A stretch of DNA of 64,000 bases from Rhizobium sp. BT04 (lineage in GTDB: Bacteria > Pseudomonadota > Alphaproteobacteria > Rhizobiales > Rhizobiaceae). Made by a program: the position numbers and the translations under genes. How positions within the stretch are numbered: the first letter of the stretch is position 1; every line of letters starts with the position of its first letter. Where the stretch lies: the NCBI RefSeq assembly GCF_030053135.1, contig NZ_CP125649.1, forward strand, positions 135,473 through 199,472, written 5' to 3'. Positions 10,733 through 18,417 of this stretch are shown here, in pieces. Under the pieces are notes generated by a model. The model was not told where the DNA came from and searched no databases. It worked only from the letters and a program-made list of their open reading frames with translations.

Positions 10733-10767
10733 TTGTAGAGTATTTCACCACGGAGTATTCTCTACAA
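10733..10767. promoter_or_regulatory. inverted-repeat operator candidate for the Xre regulator
   Basis: TTGTAGAG (10733-10740) is mirrored perfectly by CTCTACAA (10760-10767), with 19 bases between. Secondary GAGTATT/GGAGTATTC elements lie inside. The site begins 19 bases upstream of the regulator start codon, where autorepression would act. Confidence 0.5.
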
Positions 10768-10951
10768 AAAGCGATTCCGTTACACGAATCAAGAGGATGC
10801 CGCGGATTATGGAACCTTCTCTTCGAGCGGAAGGGTGAACCCGCATGTTTCAACTCAATGCCATCCTGCGGTAATCTGGTGTCTAATTGCGGCGTATGCG
10901 ACGCGAACGAAGCCGCGTGCTTGCGGCCGTAAAATGAAAGGGGAGACAAGG

Positions 10952-11272
10952 ATGAAGGACGCCAGCTCATCCGGGGCAGACGAAGGAATAGGAAGAGATT
11001 CTCGCTACAGTTCGATGCAAAAATCGGAATTAGAGGTGCTGGCTGTTTCCGCGATCCGCGAGCACCGCCGGCTGCTCGCAGCCGACCAGGCCGTGTATGA
11101 CGAGTGGGCGCTCGCCAGCGATGATCCGTCGATCACCGGTTCGGTGCTTCAAACCCTTCAAGACGAATACATCGCGCGCCAAAGGAAGTCTGAGACGCAG
11201 CAGGAAGAGCTCTCTGAAATCCTGGAGGCACTCGGGTACGTTCCCGACGTGCCACTGGAGGGTGACGAATAA
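10952..11272 (+). CDS. traM: TraM-like antiactivator of TraR
   Basis: The 106-residue protein starts MKDASSSGADEG after GGGGAGACAAGG; earlier in-frame ATGs lack as good a site. The body SELEVLAVSAIREHRRLLAA and the end EILEALGYVPDVPLEG match the two conserved parts of TraM, which binds TraR and blocks its DNA binding until signal accumulates. Length is close to Ti TraM (102 residues). It faces traR tail to tail with 3 bases between the stops. The central helix differs from Ti TraM, so this is a divergent member. Confidence 0.8.
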   Translation: MKDASSSGADEGIGRDSRYSSMQKSELEVLAVSAIREHRRLLAADQAVYDEWALASDDPSITGSVLQTLQDEYIARQRKSETQQEELSEILEALGYVPDVPLEGDE

Positions 11273-11275
11273 ACG

Positions 11276-11986
11276 TCAGACGAGGCCGCGATCCTTGGCA
11301 ATGGCAACGAGTTGCGGCACAGACTGGGCGTCAAATTTTTCACGAGCCTTGTCGAGATAGTGCTGCACGGTTCTAGCATTGATGCCGGTGAGCACCGCTG
11401 TCTCGGGTGCGGTCTTTCCCTTCGTCGCCCACATAAGGCACATCACTTCACGCGGTGACAGCGTTCGCTTTGGGGCGAGGCGCATCTTCGCAGCGATGAA
11501 TCTCAATTGGTAGTGAATGGCCATCAAAGCCTGCAGAGCTGGAAGTGTTTGCTGCAATTCATCGAAATCTGTTCGTGCCTCCGAGGTTGCAAACGTCAGC
11601 ATCATGTGTGAACCGAAACTGCCGTCCAGCCCGATCGTGACGCCGCGACGGATCCCGTGATCGAACGCCTGATCTCGGAACTTTCGAAGTTGGGACATGC
11701 CTCGAGCCGGCCAATCATCTGCGGCCCAGACAAAGGCCTCGCGTCGGCGCCTGGCTTCAGTAACGACTGGATCGATGCGTGAATAATGATTGGCTAAATA
11801 TGTTTCTTGCCATTCTTTTGGATAGTTGTTGAAGGTGCGAATTTCGGTGCCTGACGCGTCGACATAAGCATATCGCTCAAGCCCGAATGCATTGCCGTAG
11901 TTACGCAACGCTGTTTTGATCGCTACCTCATCTTGCGACGCCTCTATCGTATCGATCAAATTCCTCAACGCGTCGTTCAATCCCAC
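11276..11986 (-). CDS. traR: TraR, LuxR-family quorum-sensing activator of conjugation
   Basis: This 236-residue protein has an autoinducer-binding domain (about residues 15-160) and a C-terminal LuxR helix-turn-helix (about 170-235). The signal-pocket residues of Ti TraR are kept with an offset of two: Trp59, Tyr63, Asp72 and Trp87. The HTH reads LSPREVMCLMWATKGKTAPE onward. With acyl-homoserine lactone from TraI it should activate tra, traI-trb and repABC. It lies between traM and bisR, as in R. leguminosarum-type plasmids. A lux-type dyad 69-86 bases upstream suggests control by BisR. Confidence 0.92.
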   Translation of the reverse strand: MGLNDALRNLIDTIEASQDEVAIKTALRNYGNAFGLERYAYVDASGTEIRTFNNYPKEWQETYLANHYSRIDPVVTEARRRREAFVWAADDWPARGMSQLRKFRDQAFDHGIRRGVTIGLDGSFGSHMMLTFATSEARTDFDELQQTLPALQALMAIHYQLRFIAAKMRLAPKRTLSPREVMCLMWATKGKTAPETAVLTGINARTVQHYLDKAREKFDAQSVPQLVAIAKDRGLV

Positions 11987-12054
11987 TCTCCCTCTGTTCG
12001 TCGGGCTGTCCGAACATGCAGCGGGAATGCGCGGAGATAAATCCCCCGGACTGA

Positions 12055-12072
12055 TACCCCTAGGTTGGGGTA
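12055..12072. promoter_or_regulatory. lux-type dyad upstream of traR
   Basis: TACCCC-TAGGTT-GGGGTA is an 18-base imperfect palindrome overlapping the stop codon of bisR and lying 69-86 bases upstream of the traR start. Size and position fit a LuxR-family binding site for activation of traR by BisR. The sequence differs from the proposed tra boxes, which would keep the two regulators apart. Confidence 0.45.
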
Positions 12073-12800
12073 CCCAGATGAGGAGTGATAAGGTTCAGGT
12101 GTACTGCATGGGCTATGGCGGCTGACAATGTGGGGCAACCCAGCTTATAGCGTGCCGATTTCAGATATCCCCGCGTGGTATGTTCAGACAGTCCCAGGAT
12201 TGTCCCGATATCCTTGCTGTCTTTTCCGCGCGATGCCCAATGGAGGCATTCTATTTCCCTTGTTCCAAGCGTCGGAACGGGATCGTTTTCACCATGAAGT
12301 TCGAAAACTGCTTTGCGGTGCAGAAGAAACCCTAGCTCCTGCCACTCCGATAGGAACCGCTGTTCGATCGAAGTCCATTCTTCATCACTCTTTTGGGAAT
12401 TGATCGAAAGGAGTGATCGGCGTGATTTGTCGACGATCGGGATCGATAAGCCGTTGCTCCCAATTCCGTGCAGTTCGGCATCTACCATAAACTCGTGCGC
12501 GGTTTCAGGAATATCAATCTCACGCCAATCAAAAGGCAGCTGACGAGAAAAGCCCTCTCGAATGATTGGGTCGATGTTGACATAGTCGTTGAGCAAGTAG
12601 CGCGAGACCCAGCTGTCGGGATAAGTGGTTCTAACAAACGGCGCGTCGACGCTGTCGACAATTGTTCTCGCAAAATGAAACGTGATGAAATCCACCGGAT
12701 AATGCTGCTGGAATTCGTCCAACGCGGCCGCCACCGTCGTTGCATTTTTGATCGCGCTAAACGCTCCTAAGTAGCTAGGCGAGTGCTGATTTTCGTGCAT
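12060..12800 (-). CDS. bisR: BisR/CinR-like LuxR-family regulator
   Basis: The 246-residue protein starts MHENQHSPSYLGAF after a GGAAAG site. The autoinducer pocket residues are present (Trp64, Tyr68, Asp77, Trp92). The C-terminus carries LGTREIECLHWASRGKDSKD, a LuxR HTH very like CinR of R. leguminosarum. In pRL1JI the cinR homologue bisR sits between trbI and traR and activates traR when it senses a long-chain AHL from potential recipients. The same order is seen here. No cinI-like synthase is nearby, so it may respond to a signal made elsewhere. Confidence 0.8.
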   Translation of the reverse strand: MHENQHSPSYLGAFSAIKNATTVAAALDEFQQHYPVDFITFHFARTIVDSVDAPFVRTTYPDSWVSRYLLNDYVNIDPIIREGFSRQLPFDWREIDIPETAHEFMVDAELHGIGSNGLSIPIVDKSRRSLLSINSQKSDEEWTSIEQRFLSEWQELGFLLHRKAVFELHGENDPVPTLGTREIECLHWASRGKDSKDIGTILGLSEHTTRGYLKSARYKLGCPTLSAAIAHAVHLNLITPHLGTPT

Positions 12801-12981
12801 GCTTTCTTTCCGTAGAACGATAATTTTTGCTGAAGGTCTATCATAAAATCGTAAAGCTTGCTCAAAATACAACCCCCGGGAGCGATTTTTGACTTTATCT
12901 AAGGCCTCATCCATCGCCGGATGTATTCTTCAATCGACTTGGAGCCATCCAACCAGTGAAAAAATTGCTTGCTCGAAAACG

Positions 12982-14277
12982 CTACTGCCGGTAGCTCGAA
13001 GGAAAAATAATGTCCTGATCAACGAGTACGTTGAATTTATATCCCGGCCGAATCCGGACCGTCGGCTGAACATTCAGGTTCTTCGAGATCGTCTGTTCCG
13101 CGACGCGACCGAAGCTTTCCGCGAAATTCCGCCTCGCTGCATCTGAGGCCGTGTCCTGCGTCGCAAGGGTCGAACTTTCGGGCATCGACATATCGATCCC
13201 CGTCCCAATGATGGCCACCAGGGCGGCGGAACCGAAGGTCCTCCAGAGGTGGCGGTCGACCTTGTCCTGGAAGGCGCCATATCCTTCGGCGTCCGTGCCG
13301 GCCATGCCGCCGATCTGAAGGGTTGACCCGTTCGGAAAAATGAGGTCCGTCCAGACGACGAGAACGCGTTCCTGGCCGAAGGACACCTTGGAATCGTAGC
13401 GGCCGAAGAGCTTTGCGCCTTGCGGGATGAGAAGACGATAGCCGGTTGCGCTGTCGTAGACATTCTGGCTGACCTGAGCGGTAATGCGCCCTGGCAGGTC
13501 GGAATTGAGACCGGTGATCAATGTCGCCGGGATGACCGAACCGCGCTTCAATTCATAAGGCGACATTTGGGGCACCACATGGTCCGGCAGGTAACCGAGA
13601 TCCTTGATGTCCTGATTGAAGAAATCCTCTTTCGACGTCTGCCCGTTCTGATCGACGTTTTGTCCCATCAGTCCGGATTTCATGGCGGCGGCATAAAGGT
13701 CTGAAGTGCTGTTGGCTGCGAGATTTGTCGGCTGACGATCGGCGTTATTGTTGGAGTTTGCTGCCTTCTCGACATCGGAAATGTCTACCTTTAGCGGTGA
13801 ATCGAGCGCCGTGGAACGAGCCTGGAGACGCGCCATCCGCTGCCGCTGCGCCTCGCGCATATATTGCTCATCCTGCTCCCGTTTCAGGCGAGCCTTCCAC
13901 TCCTCTTCGGATTCGAGCCTTTGTCGACGATCTTGTCGCTCTTCCGGTCGGCGCTCGACGACCGGCTCGTGCTTTTCTTCTTTCTCCATGACGACGGGTG
14001 TCGGCTGAAACACCTCCTGCTTTTCTGGGTCACCGATAATGCCGTCCGTGACACCCCGCTTAAGCTGGTCGCCGAAACTGGTCGCAGGGGTGTTGGAAGC
14101 ACCCTCGATGTCGCCAAGATTGAAGGAAAGCCCGCGCAGCGACAGACCAATCACAACGACGCCGACGAACAGCACGATGACAATGATTGCGACGATGATA
14201 GGCAGGCGGTTGAGCCGGCGCATGCCCTGCTGATCGTCGGCTTGGCTGGAGGTGCCAAGCTGGAGCGACTGGACCAT
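12982..14277 (-). CDS. trbI: TrbI, VirB10-like channel protein
   Basis: The 431-residue protein starts MVQSLQLGTSSQADDQQG, with GGAG upstream. It has one membrane segment (about residues 26-48), a long charged and proline-rich periplasmic linker (about 95-170) and a VirB10/TrbI C-terminal domain containing GSVIPATLITGLNSDLPGRI and LLIPQGAKLFGRYDSKVSFG. It bridges inner and outer membranes of the mating channel and senses ATP use. It is the last gene of traI-trb. The 181 bases before bisR hold nothing recognised. Confidence 0.96.
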   Translation of the reverse strand: MVQSLQLGTSSQADDQQGMRRLNRLPIIVAIIVIVLFVGVVVIGLSLRGLSFNLGDIEGASNTPATSFGDQLKRGVTDGIIGDPEKQEVFQPTPVVMEKEEKHEPVVERRPEERQDRRQRLESEEEWKARLKREQDEQYMREAQRQRMARLQARSTALDSPLKVDISDVEKAANSNNNADRQPTNLAANSTSDLYAAAMKSGLMGQNVDQNGQTSKEDFFNQDIKDLGYLPDHVVPQMSPYELKRGSVIPATLITGLNSDLPGRITAQVSQNVYDSATGYRLLIPQGAKLFGRYDSKVSFGQERVLVVWTDLIFPNGSTLQIGGMAGTDAEGYGAFQDKVDRHLWRTFGSAALVAIIGTGIDMSMPESSTLATQDTASDAARRNFAESFGRVAEQTISKNLNVQPTVRIRPGYKFNVLVDQDIIFPSSYRQ

Positions 14278-14288
14278 GTTAATCTCCG

Positions 14289-14732
14289 TCAATTTTTTCG
14301 CTGCATGATCGAAAGGGGACTGGCCGGCGTCGCGCCTGCCGCCGTCGGCGCGTAAGCGCGGCCAAGAGTGATGGAAGGCGTCGAGACCTGCACCAGCACC
14401 TGTCCGTCGAGGCCCTCGATAGCATAGGCAAGATCGACCGGCCTGACGTCTTTGGCGATCTTGCCATCGGTGACGACCGTGTAGCCCCACCCCTTCAGGG
14501 CCGCCTCGAGGGCGGATGCGAACTCCGATGTGTCCGTCTCCATTTTGATCGTGGTCGTAGCACCGGCCGGGCCGATCTGTTCAGCCAGACGACTTGCCAT
14601 GTCGCCGGCGATGGCGCTTGCAGCCGGTCCGGTGACGGCCGTAGGCGTGGAACTGGTGGTCAGTGCGTCGTCCGCCGTTTGGCAGCCGGAGAGCAGCGCG
14701 ACCGCGATGAAAAACGCGAGAAGCCTCAGCAT
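14289..14732 (-). CDS. trbH: TrbH, conjugal transfer lipoprotein
   Basis: The 147-residue protein begins MLRLLAFFIAVALLSGCQTA, a lipoprotein signal with lipobox LSGC. The mature part contains EFASALEAALKGWGYTVVTD. TrbH is a lipoprotein of Ti/RP4-type mating systems, thought to help assemble the outer-membrane part with TrbG and TrbI. The start sits 2 bases after the trbG stop. A longer in-frame upstream extension only overlaps trbG. Confidence 0.93.
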   Translation of the reverse strand: MLRLLAFFIAVALLSGCQTADDALTTSSTPTAVTGPAASAIAGDMASRLAEQIGPAGATTTIKMETDTSEFASALEAALKGWGYTVVTDGKIAKDVRPVDLAYAIEGLDGQVLVQVSTPSITLGRAYAPTAAGATPASPLSIMQRKN

Positions 14733-14734
14733 GG

Positions 14735-15547
14735 TCAGCCTCCCCGCCGAATCGTGACCTTCTGCTGCCGCCAACCGACACCGGATACGAGGATCGCCTT
14801 GTCGATCGCATAGTCGACAGTCATCATGTCGTTCTTCATCCGGTAATTGACGATGCGATTTTGACCGCCGGAGACGACGAAGAGCACCGGCGCGTCCTGG
14901 CCGGAGATCGACTTCGGGAACTGAATGTAGGTCTTCACCCCGTCCGAATAGACCCGCTTCGGTTTCCACGGAGCACCGCCGCTGATCGAATAGGAAAAAT
15001 TCAGCTTGTCCGGCGCCGTGCCCGGAATGTCGCCCGTTTCGAGCCGGGCGTTGATGTCGGCGAGCTTGGTCGACACGTCTTCCGGATATTCGAAACCAAT
15101 GCGCGCCATGTACTGGCTCGGATGGGACTTGAGCTGGATATGATAGGTGCGCCGTGATGTCGTCACGACCATTGAGGTGAGAAGGCCTGGCTCCGACGGT
15201 TTGACTATGAGATGGATCGCCTGTCCGCCTGTGGCCCCCGAAGTGGCCGGCTCTACCTTCCAGCGCACGGTGTCGCCAACGAGGACGTCGCGAACGATCT
15301 CGCCACCCTGAAGTTCGATGTCGCAGACCTGTAGAGGAGAGCAGACCACGGACGGCTGGGTCTCGCCGAACAGAAAGATGACCTTTCCGTCCGGACCTGT
15401 CGTGACCAGCCCTGGTGTGCCGCGCCACTTTCTGGAAAGATTTGTTCCTCTCACCTCGTTGCTCGTCATGCTTTGCGCCTGCGCGCCCGCCGCAAGCAAG
15501 AGTCCTGCCATGCAGCCGGCGGCTGCGATTAGTCCCGTTTTTTTCAT
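14735..15547 (-). CDS. trbG: TrbG, VirB9-like outer-membrane channel component
   Basis: The 270-residue protein has a cleavable signal ([20 protein letters not shown], then AQAQS). VirB9-family blocks include [36 protein letters not shown] and [18 protein letters not shown]. With TrbH and TrbI it forms the outer-membrane core complex of the mating channel. The two cysteines in [10 protein letters not shown] are a known TrbG feature. No defect was seen. Confidence 0.96.
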   Translation of the reverse strand: MKKTGLIAAAGCMAGLLLAAGAQAQSMTSNEVRGTNLSRKWRGTPGLVTTGPDGKVIFLFGETQPSVVCSPLQVCDIELQGGEIVRDVLVGDTVRWKVEPATSGATGGQAIHLIVKPSEPGLLTSMVVTTSRRTYHIQLKSHPSQYMARIGFEYPEDVSTKLADINARLETGDIPGTAPDKLNFSYSISGGAPWKPKRVYSDGVKTYIQFPKSISGQDAPVLFVVSGGQNRIVNYRMKNDMMTVDYAIDKAILVSGVGWRQQKVTIRRGG

Positions 15548-15564
15548 TGAAAGAATCCCTGCCC

Positions 15565-16227
15565 TTAAAGCTGTGCCGTCCAGTCAAAATCCCGGACGTA
15601 GAGGCCGATCGGATTGAGGCGGATCGTCGCCTCATCCTGTGGCGCGGTGAGCGTCACCGTTGCGATCCCGCGGAAACGGCGTGTGCCGGTTTCCTTGCCC
15701 TTGCGGTCCCGCTCGTATTCCGTCCAGTCGATCTGATAGGTCTGGTTCGACAGCGCAACGATGTTGTTGACCTCGATGGCAACTGTCGAAGACTTCGCCT
15801 TCTCGAATGGAGAATTGCCCCGAAACCAGGCGTTGACCTTCTCGGTCGACGGATCGGACGTGCGAAGAAGGGCGTAGGTGCGATCGATATATTGCTTCTG
15901 CACCACCGCATCCGGCGTGATCGAGCGAAAGCTCGTGACGAAGTTACCGAGCGTGGCGCGCACCACGCGGACATCGGCATACTCGATCTGCTCGGGGAAA
16001 CCTGCCGTGACCGCAGTTCCGAGCTTGTCGACCTCGACGATGTAAGGCACGAGCCTCACTTGCGTGCTTAGATACATCGCGTAGCTGAAACCGATGACGG
16101 CCATGACCAGGCCGAGGACACCGACAATGCGCCATGCGGCGGCGGCCTTCACATAGGAGCCATAACGTTCGCTCCATTCCTGGCGGGCGGCAAGGTACGG
16201 GTTTTCCGGGGCGCGGTTCGCTGCCAT
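15565..16227 (-). CDS. trbF: TrbF, VirB8-like assembly protein
   Basis: The 220-residue inner-membrane protein has one N-terminal membrane segment (about residues 30-52) and a periplasmic VirB8-like domain. Family blocks include [20 protein letters not shown], the NTF2-like core around [20 protein letters not shown], and [14 protein letters not shown]. It is a scaffold for channel assembly. It lies 20 bases after trbL and 17 bases before trbG. Confidence 0.96.
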   Translation of the reverse strand: MAANRAPENPYLAARQEWSERYGSYVKAAAAWRIVGVLGLVMAVIGFSYAMYLSTQVRLVPYIVEVDKLGTAVTAGFPEQIEYADVRVVRATLGNFVTSFRSITPDAVVQKQYIDRTYALLRTSDPSTEKVNAWFRGNSPFEKAKSSTVAIEVNNIVALSNQTYQIDWTEYERDRKGKETGTRRFRGIATVTLTAPQDEATIRLNPIGLYVRDFDWTAQL

Positions 16228-16247
16228 TTATTCTTCCCTTGTCTCGA

Positions 16248-17429
16248 TTATGGTTTGTCGTTGCGTTCGGGAGGAGGCTTCGGTCCGCTATGACCGCCGC
16301 GCTGTTCATCGAGCTTCGCATTGGCCAGTCCGAGAATGGACCCAGCGTAGGCGCCGGGAGAGCCGATTGCCTTTTCCTTCGCCGCCGATCCGGCTGCTTG
16401 CGCGCCGGAACTGAAGCTCGCGCCAATGCCGCGAAGAGCGGCACCTGCAACGGATGAACCGCCAGTTCGTGCGGCTTGAGCCGCCGCGAAGCCCGCGCCG
16501 GCGGCGCCGGCAGCGAGGAAGCCAGCGCCGGCGGCGAATGATGCCCCTTGCCCGCCGTGGCGGATCGCTTCCATTCCTCCGGAAACCGAGGCGCCCTGGA
16601 CAACGCCCTGGATTATATTCGGGACATACATGGCGATGATGAAGACCACGACGGAAATACCGGCGATGGCCAAGGTCGTAACGAACTGATCCGACGATGC
16701 GGTCGGGGCATTGGCCAGGCCCAAGAGGACCTGCGATCCGATCTTGGCGATCATCACCAAGGCCATGAGCTTCATGCCGACGCCGAATGCATAGACGAGG
16801 TAGCGAACAGCAAAGTCTTTCGTGAAGGACGAACCGCCCAGGCCAAGCATGATCATGCCGGCGAGCAAGCCGACATACATCTCAACCATCACCGACACGA
16901 AAATCGCTGCGACCAGCGAGAAGGAAATGACAACGATGCCCATGGCGAGAACGGCGGCAATCGCGAGCGCATTGTCTTCGAACACCCCGAACTGTGCCTG
17001 CTCCGACATCTGAGAGGCGACGCGGATACCGGCGTCGAACACTTCAGCAGGCGACGCTGAACCGCCGCCGGCGCCAATCTGGAAAAGGCTGTCGACCACC
17101 GCTCGCGCAAAGGTCGGACCTTGGGTCAGAACGAATGCGAAGAACCCGACAAACATGATCCGCCGCACCAGTTCGGCGAACCAGCTGTCCAGCGAGGCTG
17201 ACTGGATCGCCAGCCAGACGGCCGCAATACCGATCTCGATCGTCGCGAGAATCCAGAATAGGGACTTCGCCGCGTCCATGATGGTGGTTTCCCACCCCTT
17301 CGCAGCAGACGAGACCTGGTTTTCCAGCTCTGTGAGGACCTGTCCCTCTTGAGCGAATGCGGGAACAGCATAGGCGACGAAGAAGAGACCTGTAATCAGG
17401 AACGAGCGTGCGACAGTCACCTTCACCAT
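16248..17429 (-). CDS. trbL: TrbL, VirB6-like polytopic channel protein
   Basis: The 393-residue protein has a signal-like N-terminus (ends AVPAFAQEG) and five or six hydrophobic segments between about residues 55 and 270. A long Gly/Ala-rich tail from about residue 280 (GGQGASFAAGAGFLAAGAAG) carries the usual low complexity of TrbL. It forms the inner-membrane pore in conjugation. Its start overlaps the trbK stop by 7 bases, implying coupled translation. Confidence 0.96.
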   Translation of the reverse strand: MVKVTVARSFLITGLFFVAYAVPAFAQEGQVLTELENQVSSAAKGWETTIMDAAKSLFWILATIEIGIAAVWLAIQSASLDSWFAELVRRIMFVGFFAFVLTQGPTFARAVVDSLFQIGAGGGSASPAEVFDAGIRVASQMSEQAQFGVFEDNALAIAAVLAMGIVVISFSLVAAIFVSVMVEMYVGLLAGMIMLGLGGSSFTKDFAVRYLVYAFGVGMKLMALVMIAKIGSQVLLGLANAPTASSDQFVTTLAIAGISVVVFIIAMYVPNIIQGVVQGASVSGGMEAIRHGGQGASFAAGAGFLAAGAAGAGFAAAQAARTGGSSVAGAALRGIGASFSSGAQAAGSAAKEKAIGSPGAYAGSILGLANAKLDEQRGGHSGPKPPPERNDKP

Positions 17430-17626
17430 CTCGGGCGCATCTCCTGACCTTCCTTGATCGGCGGCAGCTCCTTGTCGGAGCCGAAGAAATTTTCCCGGAC
17501 TGCGCGCTGCTCCTCGGTGAGCGCAGGTACTCCTGTGTTTCGCGAATTGACGATCAGCACTGTCGCTGCAGACGATGCAGCGGCGATAGCCAACAGCAAG
17601 GCAATCAGGACGGAGCGGCTCACCAT
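17423..17626 (-). CDS. trbK: TrbK, entry-exclusion protein
   Basis: This 67-residue protein has one hydrophobic N-terminal segment (MVSRSVLIALLLAIAAASSA) and a short periplasmic tail. TrbK of RP4 and Ti plasmids is an entry-exclusion protein, not needed for donor function. Its C-terminus, ENFFGS...EGQEMRPRW, closely resembles the end of TrbJ (EKFFNA...EGQKMEPRW). It overlaps trbJ by 7 bases and trbL by 7 bases. Confidence 0.93.
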   Translation of the reverse strand: MVSRSVLIALLLAIAAASSAATVLIVNSRNTGVPALTEEQRAVRENFFGSDKELPPIKEGQEMRPRW

Positions 17627-18417
17627 CGCGGTTCCATTTTCTGGCCTTCCGGAACGCTCTTGACCTCAGCGTTGAAGAACTTTTCCCGCCGCGCCTGCGC
17701 CAGGTCCTTGTCGGTCTGTTCCGTCTGAAGCCAGGTTCCCATCATTGTCATCTGTTGGGAGACGAGACCGCGAAGCTTCTGCATTTGCGAGACTTGCTGA
17801 GCGGCGATCTCGTGGCCGACCTGCAAAGCCTTCATCTGTCCGTCAGCCGTTTCGGACATCGACCGCAGCGAGGACATCGTATCTTCCTCGCTATCGAACT
17901 GGTCGGCCGTGAGGCTCGCCGCCTTCAACGAGCTGGCGATGGTGTCACGGTTGGTGTTCGACCAGGACTGGTAGGTCGAGGAGAACGTTGCGTTGTCAGG
18001 CAAGTTGGTCTTGAGATCGGCATAACTCTGAAAGCGCTGCTGAAGAACGTCGTCCGCATTCCCCATCGAAAACGCGATGCTCTGTCCCTGGTCAACGATA
18101 CTGCGCAGCTGGTTGAGATCGCTTTCGACCTTCCCCCAGACATGGTCAGGAAGTTGCGCAGTGTTTTGCAGCATGTTCTCGTAGATCTTCAGCTGGTTCT
18201 GGATCTGCTCTGCAAGCTGGCTGATCTGGGTCAGCTGATTGTCGACCTGGATGCCGGAGCTTTTCATGAGATCCACGAGCTGCGCATTGTTGGCGAGCTG
18301 CGTCCATTCCGTCGCAGCGCCGGTGGCTGTACCGGCTTGCACCGAACCTGCGGTTACGATCGTGAGCGTGGCGGTCGCTAGGCAAGCAAACCATCTATTT
18401 GAGTAGCGATGCGGCAT
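17620..18417 (-). CDS. trbJ: TrbJ, VirB5-like minor pilus component
   Basis: The 265-residue protein starts MPHRYSNRWFACLATATLTI with GAGAGGGG upstream. It has a signal peptide ending near GSVQAGT and then a mostly helical, coiled-coil-rich body (QLTQISQLAEQIQNQLKIYE at about 80). VirB5/TrbJ proteins sit at the pilus tip or base. The start overlaps trbE by 23 bases. The C-terminal tail FFNAEVKSVPEGQKMEPRW is shared with TrbK. Confidence 0.95.
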   Translation of the reverse strand: MPHRYSNRWFACLATATLTIVTAGSVQAGTATGAATEWTQLANNAQLVDLMKSSGIQVDNQLTQISQLAEQIQNQLKIYENMLQNTAQLPDHVWGKVESDLNQLRSIVDQGQSIAFSMGNADDVLQQRFQSYADLKTNLPDNATFSSTYQSWSNTNRDTIASSLKAASLTADQFDSEEDTMSSLRSMSETADGQMKALQVGHEIAAQQVSQMQKLRGLVSQQMTMMGTWLQTEQTDKDLAQARREKFFNAEVKSVPEGQKMEPRW

